DNA of 5,299 nucleotides from an uncultured Arenimonas sp. (GTDB lineage Bacteria > Pseudomonadota > Gammaproteobacteria > Xanthomonadales > Xanthomonadaceae), in NCBI GenBank assembly GCA_946480565.1, contig CAMLKR010000169.1, forward strand, positions 1-5,299. The letters are read 5' to 3'. The notes beneath the pieces were generated by a model. That model searched no databases, had not been told where the DNA came from, and saw nothing but the letters and a program-made list of their open reading frames with translations. The position numbers and the translations under genes were made by a program. Positions 1 through 5,299 of this stretch are shown here, in pieces (within the stretch, counting starts at the first letter, position 1; every line of letters starts with the position of its first letter).

Positions 1-812
1 GCGTAGAACATCCCGCCCAGCTCCCGCTGCTCGCCCAACAGCAGCACCGCCAGCACGATCGCGTAGATCGGCTCCAGGTTCACCGCCAACTGCGCCGAGA
101 ACGCACTCATGTGCCGCAGCGCCACCAGCGACAGCGCGAACGGCAGCAGCGTGCAGGCCAGCGCCAACACCAGCAGCAGCGCCCCGTCGCGCAGACCCGG
201 CAGCACCAGCGGCGAACCGAACCAGGGCAGCAGCGGCGTGCAGAGCGCCAGGAACAGGCCGCCGGCCCCCAACTCCAGGCAGGTCACCGTCAGCGGATCG
301 GCGCGCTCGACGTAACGCTTCTGCAGCGCCCCGAACAGCGCCACCAGCACCGCCGAGATCGTGCCGACCACGATGCCGGCGCGCATGCCGCTGGGTACGC
401 CCCCAACCACCAGGGCCACGCCCGGCACCGCCGCCACGCCCAGCAGCAGCTCGCGGGACTGGAATCTCTTGCCGGTCACCCAGGGCTCGACCAGCGGCAC
501 GAAGACCGTCGCCAGCGCGATGCAGGTGACCGCCACCGATGCGTTGGCCAGCTTGATCGCGCCGTAGAAGGTCAGCCAGTGCAGCGCCACCAGCGCGCCG
601 ATGCCGGCATAGATGCCGACCAGCCGCAGCGGCAGCGCCCGCAGCCCGCGCCAGACCCGCGGCACCAGCAGCAGCGCCGCGGTCACCAGGGCCATGCGCC
701 ACACCACCAGGGCCATCGCCGGCAGCGTGATCGCCTTGCCCAGGATCGCGGTGAATCCCCACAGCAGCACGCACAGGTGCATCTGCCAGTGGGCCTTGGC
801 GGTCGGGGTCAT
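1..812 (-). CDS. DMT superfamily transporter, EamA family (3' end cut by window edge)
   Basis: Inner-membrane drug/metabolite transporter-type protein; substrate unknown. Reading from the ATG at 812 to the left edge gives 270 uninterrupted codons, so only the last few tens of a usual ~290-300 residues are missing. The protein starts MTPTAKAHWQM and is almost entirely hydrophobic helices. EamA repeat 1 is seen in the stretch with FYGAIKLANASVAV (about residues 80-95). Repeat 2 ends with the family signature NLEPIYAIVLAVLLLGEQ near residues 245-262. The start ATG overlaps the TGA of the upstream GIY-YIG gene by four bases (ATGA) and has only a weak purine stretch upstream, which points to translational coupling. 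The overlap fixes the start. Family assignment is firm from sequence pattern; transport of amino acids, metabolites or drugs cannot be told apart. Confidence 0.9.
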   Translation of the reverse strand, partial: MTPTAKAHWQMHLCVLLWGFTAILGKAITLPAMALVVWRMALVTAALLLVPRVWRGLRALPLRLVGIYAGIGALVALHWLTFYGAIKLANASVAVTCIALATVFVPLVEPWVTGKRFQSRELLLGVAAVPGVALVVGGVPSGMRAGIVVGTISAVLVALFGALQKRYVERADPLTVTCLELGAGGLFLALCTPLLPWFGSPLVLPGLRDGALLLVLALACTLLPFALSLVALRHMSAFSAQLAVNLEPIYAIVLAVLLLGEQRELGGMFY

Positions 813-1069
813 CGGATGTCGGTTCCGGTGGGGATGAGTGCGCGTTTTTCCGCTGCCGTCAGTTTCTTGATGGCGTATTCGGCCTTGAGCGCGCTGGAGC
901 GGTCGGGATGTGCAAAACACGCCAGCAGTCGCCGCGGCGGATGCGAGCGGGTGTAGCGAGCGCCCTTGCCGGCGGCGTGCTGGGCGAAACGTTTGTCCAC
1001 GTCCACCGCGATGCCGGTGTAGAGGCTGCCGTCCTCGCACTCGATCAGGTACACGTACCAAGGTTTCAC
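809..1069 (-). CDS. GIY-YIG nuclease family protein, UPF0213/YhbQ-like
   Basis: An 86-residue single-domain GIY-YIG protein. Visible family features are WYVYLIEC (residues 4-11), YTGI (17-20, the second half of the GIY-YIG signature), Arg27 in DVDKRFAQH, the GKGARYTR stretch (34-41) and the conserved Glu64 in LKAEYAIKKL, expected to bind the metal. The pattern and length are close to E. coli YhbQ (100 residues). Members of the family are thought to act on branched or damaged DNA, but the role of this protein is not established. The start chosen is GTG at 1069, which overlaps the upstream TGA as GTGA. Longer readings back to 1492 give low-complexity Arg/Gly/Ala sequence antisense to, or out of frame with, other genes. 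No good Shine-Dalgarno is visible, which fits coupling to the upstream cysteine-cluster gene. Confidence 0.9.
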   Translation of the reverse strand: MKPWYVYLIECEDGSLYTGIAVDVDKRFAQHAAGKGARYTRSHPPRRLLACFAHPDRSSALKAEYAIKKLTAAEKRALIPTGTDIR

Positions 1070-1365
1070 TGCAGGCTCAGCGCGATCCGGCGCCAGTCCT
1101 CGCGCACCTCGGCGCAGTCGCCGCCGCCCATGGCGAACTCGCGGCAGACGAAGGGGCGCTGTTCGTAGATGCCGCAGCCCATCTGCTCGCGGTCCAGTGC
1201 GACGCACCAGCCGTCGTCGGCCTTGGCCATGATCAGGTAGCCCTCGGCGTCCTCGTCCAGCATGTGCTCGGGCGGCGCGTCGCCCGGCAGCACCCGGACG
1301 GGCAGCTGGCAGCAGCAGGCCTGGCAGTCGCTGCAGGCGATGGTCGGGTCGCGGTCGGTGTCCAC
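1066..1365 (-). CDS. YkgJ family cysteine-cluster (zinc/iron-chelating) protein
   Basis: A 99-residue protein with the YkgJ-type cysteine arrangement: Cys11, Cys14 and Cys17-18-19 (C-x2-C-x2-CCC), then Cys54, Cys64 in GCGIYEQRP, Cys74 in FVCREF and Cys84. The family (old name UPF0153) is annotated as a putative Zn or Fe-S chelator on the basis of these cysteines; no reaction is established. The cluster at the N terminus has one Cys more than the minimal CC motif. The GTG start at 1365 is chosen because GGGAG lies 9 nt upstream and coding character begins there. An ATG at 1373 is out of frame and too close to that site. The open frame continues upstream to 2265, but only as antisense of the DUF2785 gene. 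It is first gene of the set with the GIY-YIG and EamA genes; its TGA overlaps the next GTG. Confidence 0.87.
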   Translation of the reverse strand: MDTDRDPTIACSDCQACCCQLPVRVLPGDAPPEHMLDEDAEGYLIMAKADDGWCVALDREQMGCGIYEQRPFVCREFAMGGGDCAEVREDWRRIALSLQ

Positions 1366-1374
1366 CGCGGCATT

Positions 1375-1379
1375 CTCCC
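1375..1379 (-). promoter_or_regulatory. Ribosome binding site of the YkgJ-type gene
   Basis: The minus strand reads GGGAG, 9 nt before the GTG start at 1365. It decides the start of this gene, since no in-frame ATG lies nearby. The site directly abuts an inverted repeat (1381-1398). If that hairpin extends by the flanking CC, it would cover the first Gs of the site. Confidence 0.55.
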
Positions 1380-1380
1380 A

Positions 1381-1398
1381 CGGCCGGCCCGCCGGCCG
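1381..1398. repeat. Perfect 8-bp inverted repeat with 2-bp spacer
   Basis: CGGCCGGC, then CC, then GCCGGCCG: the arms are exact reverse complements. In the minus-strand transcript this makes a strong short hairpin that ends one base before the GGGAG of the YkgJ-type gene. With a one-base bulge, CC upstream (1399-1400 on the plus strand) can also pair with the first two Gs of the ribosome binding site. It could be an RNA hairpin, a dimeric protein site, or chance in GC-rich DNA. Confidence 0.5.
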
Positions 1399-1479
1399 GG
1401 CGACGAACCGCCAGATCCGGGCGAGGCTCCGTCCCGGCGGCGTCGTAACATCCGGTATCCGCCCCGCCGAGCCCGATCG

Positions 1480-2376
1480 ATGACCACCGCACTGCGCCTG
1501 TCCTGCCTTCTGCTCCTGTCCGTCTTCGCGCCGGGGCTGCAGGCGGCCTGTCCTCCGGTCGGCTGGTCGCGGGACGCGCTGGAAGCGCTGAAATCGGCTG
1601 GCTTCAAGCTGGAGGACAGCGCCCGGCGCCAGGCATTGGCGCGGGGCCTGCTCGATTGCCTGGCCGACCCGGATCCCGGGCTGCGCGACGGCATCGCCTA
1701 CGAGGCGCTCGCCACCTGGCTGCGCGGCGATGCCTTGAACCACGAGACTCGCCGCCTGCTGATGAGCCAGCTGCTGGTCCGGCTGACGCCCGATGCCGAG
1801 GGTTACGGCCCGCCCTTCGCCGCGCTGGTGCTGTCGGAGGTGGCGCGCACCGATCGCATCCTGGCCTGGATGACGCCGATGCAGCGCGAGGACCTGGTGC
1901 AGATCGGATCCGCCCATCTTGCCTCGGTCCGCGACTACCGCGGCTTCGATGAGAGCCAGGGCTGGCGCCACGGCGTCGCCCACGGCGCCGACCTGTTGAT
2001 GCAGCTGGCCCTGAACCCGGCGCTGGACCGCGAACAGCTCGACCACATCCTGGCCGCGGTGGCCACCCAGGTGGCGCCGGCCGGCGAACACTTCTACACC
2101 TACGGCGAACCCGAGCGGCTGGCGCGGCCGGTGCTGTTCGCCCTCCAGCGCGGCCTGCACGACGAGGCGGCGTGGTCGGCCTGGCTGCAGGGTGTGGTCG
2201 CGCCGGCGCCGCTGCCGGAATGGTCGGCGGCATTCTCCTCGCAGCAGGGGCTGGCCAAGCGCCACAACACCCGCGCTTTCCTGCTGGCGCTGTACGTCGG
2301 CCTGGCCGAGAGCGGCGACGAGGCGATGAAGGCGCGGGTGCCTGCGGTGGTCGCCGCGCTGCGCGTGGTGCCCTAG
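1480..2376 (+). CDS. Exported DUF2785 domain-containing protein
   Basis: A 298-residue protein of unknown function. It begins with a signal peptide: Arg6, a hydrophobic run LLLLSVFAPG, and a likely signal peptidase I cut after LQA (residue 22), so it should be periplasmic or secreted. The mature part is mostly alpha-helical. Stretches I recognise as typical of DUF2785 (PF10978) proteins from xanthomonads are GIAYEALATWLR (71-82), RDYRGF and GWRHGVAHGADLL (151-173), GEPERLARPVLF (209-220) and RHNTRAFLLALY (261-272). His164, His168 and Asp171 form an H-x3-H-x2-D pattern. Cys24 and Cys60 are the only cysteines after the signal and could form a disulfide. The ATG at 1480 is chosen because the signal peptide starts there; the frame is open back to 910 but antisense to other genes. 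It is monocistronic, and its TAG is 3 nt from the convergent neighbour's stop. Confidence 0.85.
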   Translation: MTTALRLSCLLLLSVFAPGLQAACPPVGWSRDALEALKSAGFKLEDSARRQALARGLLDCLADPDPGLRDGIAYEALATWLRGDALNHETRRLLMSQLLVRLTPDAEGYGPPFAALVLSEVARTDRILAWMTPMQREDLVQIGSAHLASVRDYRGFDESQGWRHGVAHGADLLMQLALNPALDREQLDHILAAVATQVAPAGEHFYTYGEPERLARPVLFALQRGLHDEAAWSAWLQGVVAPAPLPEWSAAFSSQQGLAKRHNTRAFLLALYVGLAESGDEAMKARVPAVVAALRVVP

Positions 2377-2379
2377 GGC

Positions 2380-3315
2380 TCAGGCCTTCTTGGCCGGCGC
2401 GGGCACGGGGCGGACCGGCACCGGCACGTTGCACAGGTCGATGTGGCCGGCCGGGTGGCGGTACCAGTCATCGCGGCGGTTGCGGCGCGATTCGACCAGG
2501 GCCTCCCAGGCAGGCGTGTCGGTGCGGAAGACCTCGATCTGCTCGCGCTCCGCTTCCGGCACGGTCGCCGCCAGGCGGATCGCGCGGATCGGCGTGCGCT
2601 GTTCGGGTTTCTCGTAAAACCCCAGCGGTCCGGTGCCGCGCGGCAGCGCGCTCAGCCGTTCCATGCCCAGCAGAACGCGGCCGACGGTGGTGATGTTGCG
2701 GTCCAGCTGGCGCGGCGACTGGCCGATCACCACGTACAGCTCGCTGCCGTTGCTGCTGTCGGCGGCCATGCCGCGGCCGGCGCCGACGGTGGCATAGCAG
2801 TGCGCGGGCCAGGCCAGGTTTGCCTTCGGGTCGCGCGCCGCCGGGAACCCCTGCGAAAAGCCCACTTCCGGCGCCCAGCCGTCCACGTCCGGAAGCCGGG
2901 TGAAGGCCAGGCCTTCGGCGCGGCGGGTGAACTCGGCGGGCAGCCTGGCCTTGGCCTCGCCCAGTGGCCGGGCCTTGGCCGGGTCTTCGCCCTCGGCGTC
3001 GCCCCACTGCACGACGAAGTTGTCGTGCGACCGGTTGATGCTCAGGCCGTCCCAATAGCCGCCGCGGGCGAGGGCGCGGATGTTGGCGACGTGCGCCGGC
3101 GCGAAGTCGGGCGCCAGTTCGATCACCACGCGGCCGCTGTCCAGGTCCAGGTAGAGCGTGTTCTCCGGATCGGGCCGGCGCCAGTCGGCCGGGGTCGAGG
3201 CGTCCAGCACGTCCTGCATCGTCTGCGCCTTCAGCGGCTGGTCGGCAACGGCGTGCGGCGCGTGCTGGCAGGCGCCGAGCGCGAGCACCAGGAGGGCGGG
3301 GCGGAGCAGGGTCAT
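2380..3315 (-). CDS. Cyclophilin-like peptidylprolyl isomerase, predicted lipoprotein
   Basis: A 311-residue protein expected to assist folding of proline-containing proteins in the periplasm. The N terminus [16 protein letters not shown] is a lipoprotein signal with lipobox L-G-A-C and lipidated Cys16; Gln17 at +2 predicts outer-membrane sorting. The cyclophilin core runs from about residue 53 to 225: [19 protein letters not shown] (61-79), GGYWDG (85-90), [14 protein letters not shown] (93-106), [18 protein letters not shown] (180-197) and [12 protein letters not shown] (210-221). Arg95 and Gln103 of the active site are kept, but the usual FHR is INR, QGGD is QWGD and QFF is ELY. A C-terminal extension of about 60-85 residues ends in a Pro/Val-rich tail and PAKKA. 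The ATG is set by GAAGGA 7 nt upstream. It lies 49 nt after the srkA-like gene. Confidence 0.87.
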   Translation of the reverse strand: MTLLRPALLVLALGACQHAPHAVADQPLKAQTMQDVLDASTPADWRRPDPENTLYLDLDSGRVVIELAPDFAPAHVANIRALARGGYWDGLSINRSHDNFVVQWGDAEGEDPAKARPLGEAKARLPAEFTRRAEGLAFTRLPDVDGWAPEVGFSQGFPAARDPKANLAWPAHCYATVGAGRGMAADSSNGSELYVVIGQSPRQLDRNITTVGRVLLGMERLSALPRGTGPLGFYEKPEQRTPIRAIRLAATVPEAEREQIEVFRTDTPAWEALVESRRNRRDDWYRHPAGHIDLCNVPVPVRPVPAPAKKA

Positions 3316-3322
3316 GGCGGCA

Positions 3323-3328
3323 TCCTTC
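3323..3328 (-). promoter_or_regulatory. Ribosome binding site of the cyclophilin gene
   Basis: The minus strand reads GAAGGA, 7 nt before the ATG at 3315. It is the best Shine-Dalgarno match in the window and fixes the lipoprotein start. Confidence 0.65.
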
Positions 3329-3343
3329 GGGTGGGTCCGGGCT

Positions 3344-3349
3344 AGCCTA
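3344..3349 (-). promoter_or_regulatory. Possible -10 box of the cyclophilin gene
   Basis: The minus strand reads TAGGCT within GGTTAGGCTAGCC in the 49-nt gap after the srkA-like gene, about 30 nt before the cyclophilin ATG. No TTGACA-like -35 box is found about 17 nt upstream, which would lie at the end of the kinase gene. It overlaps the 8-bp palindrome GGCTAGCC (3340-3347). This is a weak candidate; read-through from the kinase gene is just as likely. Confidence 0.25.
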
Positions 3350-3364
3350 ACCGAGCCGCGGCGC

Positions 3365-4342
3365 TCAGTCCGGATCCGGCGGCGTTTCCTGCAGCGCGGC
3401 CAGCTGTTCCTGCATCTGGGTGATCACGGTTTCCCAGTGCCGGGGCTCCTGGAACCAGGGAAAGGCGGCGGGGAAGGCCGGGTCGTGCCAGCGCCGGGCG
3501 ATCCAGGCGTTGTAGTGCAGCAGGCGCAGGGTGCGCTGCACTTCGACCAGGTGCAGTTCGCGGCGGTCGAAGCGGCGGAACTGTTCGTAGCCCTCCAGCA
3601 GCCAGCGCAGCGGCCGCGCCATGTCCTCGCGGCGGCCGGCCAGCATCCACAAGTCCTGCACGGCCGGGCCGGTGAGGGTGTCGTCGAAGTCGACGAACAG
3701 GCCCTGGCCTTCGCGCCACAGGATGTTTCCCGGATGGCAGTCGCCGTGGATGCGCAGGGTGTGCACGTCGCCGGCGCGCGCTTCGGCGGCGTCCATCGCG
3801 TCGAGCAGGGCTTCGGCCAGTCGCTCGAAGTTTGACTCCAGCGAGGGCGGCAGCCAGCCTTGCTCCAGCAGGAAATGCACCGGCTCCTCGCCATGGCTTT
3901 CGATGCCGATCACGCCGCGGTGCGCGAACCGTGCGCCGTCGCCGATCGTATGCATCCGCCCCAGGGTGCGGCCCAGGTGGGTCAGGACCTCGCGCTCGCC
4001 CAGTTCGGGGGCGTGGCCGCCGCGCATCGGGAACAGCGCGAACCGGTGGCCCTCGAAGGCGTGCAGGCTGGCGCCGCGGTGGGCCAGCGGCGCCACCACC
4101 GGCAGGTCGGCCGCCTGCAGCTCCCGCGCGAAGGCGTGTTCTTCGGCGATCGCGGCGTCGGTCCAGCGACCGGGACGGTAGAACTTCGCCACCAGCGGCA
4201 GGTCGTCCTCGATGCCGATCCGGTAGACGCGGTTCTCGTAGCTGTTGAGCGCGAGCACGCGGCCGTCGGCGCGCAGGCCGAGCGATTCGACCGCGTGCAG
4301 GATGCGGTCGGGATCGAGGTCGGCGTAGGGCGTGTCTGACAT
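3365..4342 (-). CDS. srkA: Stress response kinase A (YihE/RdoA family Ser/Thr protein kinase)
   Basis: A 325-residue cytoplasmic kinase of the aminoglycoside-phosphotransferase-like fold, nearly the same length as E. coli SrkA/YihE (328). In order: N-lobe with [13 protein letters not shown] (31-43), nucleotide-binding lysine in [11 protein letters not shown] (Lys53), Glu68 in EEHAF, hinge region around FALFPMRGG (101-109), catalytic loop [13 protein letters not shown] (197-209, with Asp201 and Asn206), metal-binding segment FVDFDD (216-221) followed by [10 protein letters not shown], and the C-terminal RRWHDPAFP that E. coli SrkA also carries. The family phosphorylates proteins on Ser/Thr and protects cells under envelope and other stress (Cpx-regulated in E. 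coli, in operon with dsbA). Here the next gene is a cyclophilin lipoprotein. The ATG at 4342 fits the family start; no clear Shine-Dalgarno is present and a hairpin fills the gap upstream. Confidence 0.93.
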   Translation of the reverse strand: MSDTPYADLDPDRILHAVESLGLRADGRVLALNSYENRVYRIGIEDDLPLVAKFYRPGRWTDAAIAEEHAFARELQAADLPVVAPLAHRGASLHAFEGHRFALFPMRGGHAPELGEREVLTHLGRTLGRMHTIGDGARFAHRGVIGIESHGEEPVHFLLEQGWLPPSLESNFERLAEALLDAMDAAEARAGDVHTLRIHGDCHPGNILWREGQGLFVDFDDTLTGPAVQDLWMLAGRREDMARPLRWLLEGYEQFRRFDRRELHLVEVQRTLRLLHYNAWIARRWHDPAFPAAFPWFQEPRHWETVITQMQEQLAALQETPPDPD

Positions 4343-4345
4343 GCG

Positions 4346-4369
4346 GCGTCCGGGCCAGCGCGCGGACGC
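4346..4369 (-). repeat. Inverted repeat (7-bp stem, 10-nt loop) between methyltransferase and srkA
   Basis: GCGTCCG (4346-4352) and CGGACGC (4363-4369) are exact reverse complements and take up nearly all of the 28-nt gap. In the mRNA the stem ends 3 nt before the srkA ATG, where a ribosome binding site would normally be. No T-run follows, so it is not an intrinsic terminator. It may tune srkA translation or be chance in GC-rich DNA. Confidence 0.45.
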
Positions 4370-4370
4370 G

Positions 4371-4961
4371 CTACGGCAGTTCGAGCGCGGTGGCGGCAGC
4401 GGCGACGTTTTCGCTCAGGTACAGGTGCGAGCCGGCGGCGATGAAGCCGGCCCGGGCGAACGCGCGGCGGTACCAGGCGGCGGGCCGGCGCCGCATCTCC
4501 ACCAGGTCGCCGATGATGGCGTCGCCCTCGGCGAAGACCTCCAGGTAAGCGACGCCGTCGCACAGGCGCGCGAATTCCTTCAGGCCGCGCTTGAGCTCGT
4601 CGTCGGGCAGGTAATGCATGACGTCCGAACACACCAGCAGGTCGACGGGCGGCATCGGCGGCAGCGCCGCCAGGTCGCCGAAGGGCAGCCAGTGCAGGTT
4701 GCGCCGCACGCCGTGGCGGGCGATGGCGTAGTCGCTGGAATCCACGCCCATGTAGCGTAGCTTCGGCCGCAGCGCCAGCAGCGGCGCGCGCCAGGCGCCT
4801 TCGCCGCAGCCGACGTCCAGCACCGAGCGCAGCGGACGGCCCAGGTGGTATTCGGCCATCGCCACCGCCAGCGCCACCTTGCGCGCCAGCGCCGCCTTGC
4901 CGCCGAGGTCGCGCTGCCGGTACCAGGTGTCGAAGTAGCGGCGGTCGTAGGTCTTGCTCAT
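4371..4961 (-). CDS. Class I SAM-dependent methyltransferase (substrate unknown)
   Basis: A 196-residue soluble protein with the Rossmann-type methyltransferase fold. Motif I is SVLDVGCGEGAW (46-57), the glycine-rich SAM-binding loop. The acidic residue at the end of strand 2 is Asp74 in YMGVDSSDYAI, and the motif IV region is VDLLVCSDVMHYLPD (106-120). An N-terminal helix carries YDRRYFDTWYRQRDLGGK, a pattern I associate with small proteobacterial methyltransferases next to transporters. No substrate-specific domain is visible, so the acceptor could be a small molecule or another target. The ATG at 4961 overlaps the stop of the upstream transporter gene as ATGA, giving translational coupling and fixing the start. 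srkA follows 28 nt downstream, probably in the same transcript. Confidence 0.88.
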   Translation of the reverse strand: MSKTYDRRYFDTWYRQRDLGGKAALARKVALAVAMAEYHLGRPLRSVLDVGCGEGAWRAPLLALRPKLRYMGVDSSDYAIARHGVRRNLHWLPFGDLAALPPMPPVDLLVCSDVMHYLPDDELKRGLKEFARLCDGVAYLEVFAEGDAIIGDLVEMRRRPAAWYRRAFARAGFIAAGSHLYLSENVAAAATALELP

Positions 4962-5299
4962 GCGCGGCGCGGCCGCCGGTGCAGCAGCCAGGCCGCAAAC
5001 AGCGCGGCGGTGAGGTACATGCTGAGCGAGTAGATCGCCGGCGCGATGGTGGCCTGGGTGCGCCCCAGCACCTCCAGGGCGATGAAGATGGCCAGCGTGC
5101 CGTTGTGGATGCCGATCTCGAAGCCGATGGCGATCGCCTGCGGCTCCGCCAGCTCCAGCGCCCGCGGCACGAAATAGCCCGCCATCAGGCTGATCACGTT
5201 GAAGCTGATGCAGGCCAGGCCGACCACCGGCGCGAACTGCCGCACCGTGTCCCATTCCGAGATGAAGGCCAGCGCGATCAGCACGCCCAGCAGCAGCGA
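4958..5299 (-). CDS. Bile acid:sodium symporter (BASS) family transporter, C-terminal part
   Basis: The last 113 residues of an inner-membrane transporter; the 5' part lies beyond the right edge, and family members are usually about 290-330 residues. Three hydrophobic segments are visible: around APVVGLACISFNVISLMAGY, around IAIGFEIGIHNGTLAIFIAL and around APAIYSLSMYLTAALFAAWLL. The middle one carries the BASS signature E-x-G-x-x-N-G-T-L-A, where the polar residues line the substrate/sodium site in structurally known members. The protein ends with a basic tail (HRRPRRA). Members move bile acids, pyruvate, pantoate and other organic anions, and the substrate cannot be read from this fragment. 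Its TGA overlaps the methyltransferase ATG. The frame is open to the window end, so the GTG at 5284 is not taken as a start. Confidence 0.87.
   Translation of the reverse strand, partial: SLLLGVLIALAFISEWDTVRQFAPVVGLACISFNVISLMAGYFVPRALELAEPQAIAIGFEIGIHNGTLAIFIALEVLGRTQATIAPAIYSLSMYLTAALFAAWLLHRRPRRA

Larger units (their letters stand above)
1366..1479. promoter_or_regulatory. Divergent intergenic region with promoters for the YkgJ-type and DUF2785 genes
   Basis: This 114-nt stretch is the only space between two divergent transcription units, so both promoters are expected here or just inside the opposite gene. On the plus strand TAACAT (1446-1451) matches four of six bases of a -10 box and would give a leader of about 20 nt for the DUF2785 gene, but no convincing -35 box is seen. 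I cannot name a minus-strand promoter. The left half holds the perfect GC-rich inverted repeat listed separately. Confidence 0.4.

Noticed and set aside
111..956. A 281-codon plus-strand open frame rich in Gln, His and Arg.
   Set aside because: It is the antisense shadow of the EamA gene; hydrophobic codons read backwards give this Gln/His/Arg pattern. It has no recognisable domain.
910..1479. Open frame extending the DUF2785 gene upstream to 910.
   Set aside because: The extension is Arg/Ala/His-rich, lies antisense to the GIY-YIG and YkgJ-type genes, and would bury the clear signal peptide that begins at 1480.
1070..1492. N-terminal extension of the GIY-YIG gene up to 1492.
   Set aside because: Out of frame with the YkgJ-type gene that occupies the same strand. 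The extension is low-complexity Arg/Gly/Ala, and the GTG at 1069 matches the family N terminus.
1537..1551. Lipobox reading of the DUF2785 signal peptide (QAAC, Cys24).
   Set aside because: The -3 position is Gln rather than Leu, Val or Ile. The signal peptidase I site after LQA fits better.
1366..2265. Open frame extending the YkgJ-type gene upstream to 2265 on the minus strand.
   Set aside because: It runs antisense through the DUF2785 gene with Gln/Arg/Gly-rich composition. A GTG with a good ribosome binding site starts the recognisable family sequence at 1365.
2383..2395. GGCC-TTCTT-GGCC as a possible terminator between the convergent genes.
   Set aside because: The stem has only four pairs, no T-run follows on either strand, and it lies in the Ala-Lys-Lys-Ala codons of the cyclophilin gene.
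2443..3345. A 300-codon plus-strand open frame opposite the cyclophilin gene.
   Set aside because: Shadow of a recognised gene in GC-rich DNA; Ala/Arg/Gly/Val-rich with no family resemblance.
3860..4339. A 159-codon plus-strand open frame opposite srkA.
   Set aside because: It mirrors a strongly recognised kinase gene, has no domain features and is explained by the lack of AT-rich stops in high-GC DNA.
1..5299. CRISPR arrays, tRNA or rRNA genes, insertion sequence ends and tandem repeats.
   Set aside because: Reading both strands showed no regularly spaced repeats, RNA gene landmarks or terminal repeats. Almost every base is in a recognised coding region.

Overview
The window is about 5.3 kb of very GC-rich DNA (roughly 70% by eye), with codon third positions almost all G or C and genes packed with small overlaps. 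The protein sequences and the gene style suggest a chromosomal segment of a gammaproteobacterium of the Xanthomonadaceae/Lysobacteraceae type (Lysobacter, Luteimonas or relatives). That placement is inferred from sequence style and remembered family resemblance, not from a search. I see no sign of mobile DNA, tRNA or rRNA genes, or CRISPR arrays.

Right part (5299 down to 2380, minus strand): four genes run head to tail. They are the C-terminal end of a BASS-family (bile acid:sodium symporter-like) transporter, a small SAM-dependent methyltransferase whose ATG overlaps the transporter stop (ATGA), an SrkA/YihE-type stress-response kinase after a 28 nt gap, and a cyclophilin-like peptidylprolyl isomerase lipoprotein after a 49 nt gap. 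The last gene has its own good ribosome binding site and perhaps its own promoter.

Middle (1480 to 2376, plus strand): a single gene encodes an exported DUF2785-family protein of unknown function. Its stop lies only 3 nt from the stop of the convergent cyclophilin gene.

Left part (1365 down to 1, minus strand): three genes are linked by 4-nt stop/start overlaps. They are a small YkgJ-type cysteine-cluster protein, a GIY-YIG (UPF0213/YhbQ-like) nuclease-family protein, and a DMT/EamA-family transporter that runs off the left edge. A 114 nt intergenic region separates the first of these from the divergent DUF2785 gene. It holds a perfect 8-bp inverted repeat abutting the ykgJ-type ribosome binding site.

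The srkA-like kinase followed by an envelope folding factor recalls the E. coli srkA-dsbA arrangement, but with a cyclophilin lipoprotein in place of DsbA. Otherwise this looks like ordinary housekeeping and accessory chromosome. The observations most worth checking are the divergent active site of the cyclophilin, the exported DUF2785 protein with its H-x3-H-x2-D motif, and two hairpins placed at translation start regions. Nothing here amounts to a clear new system.
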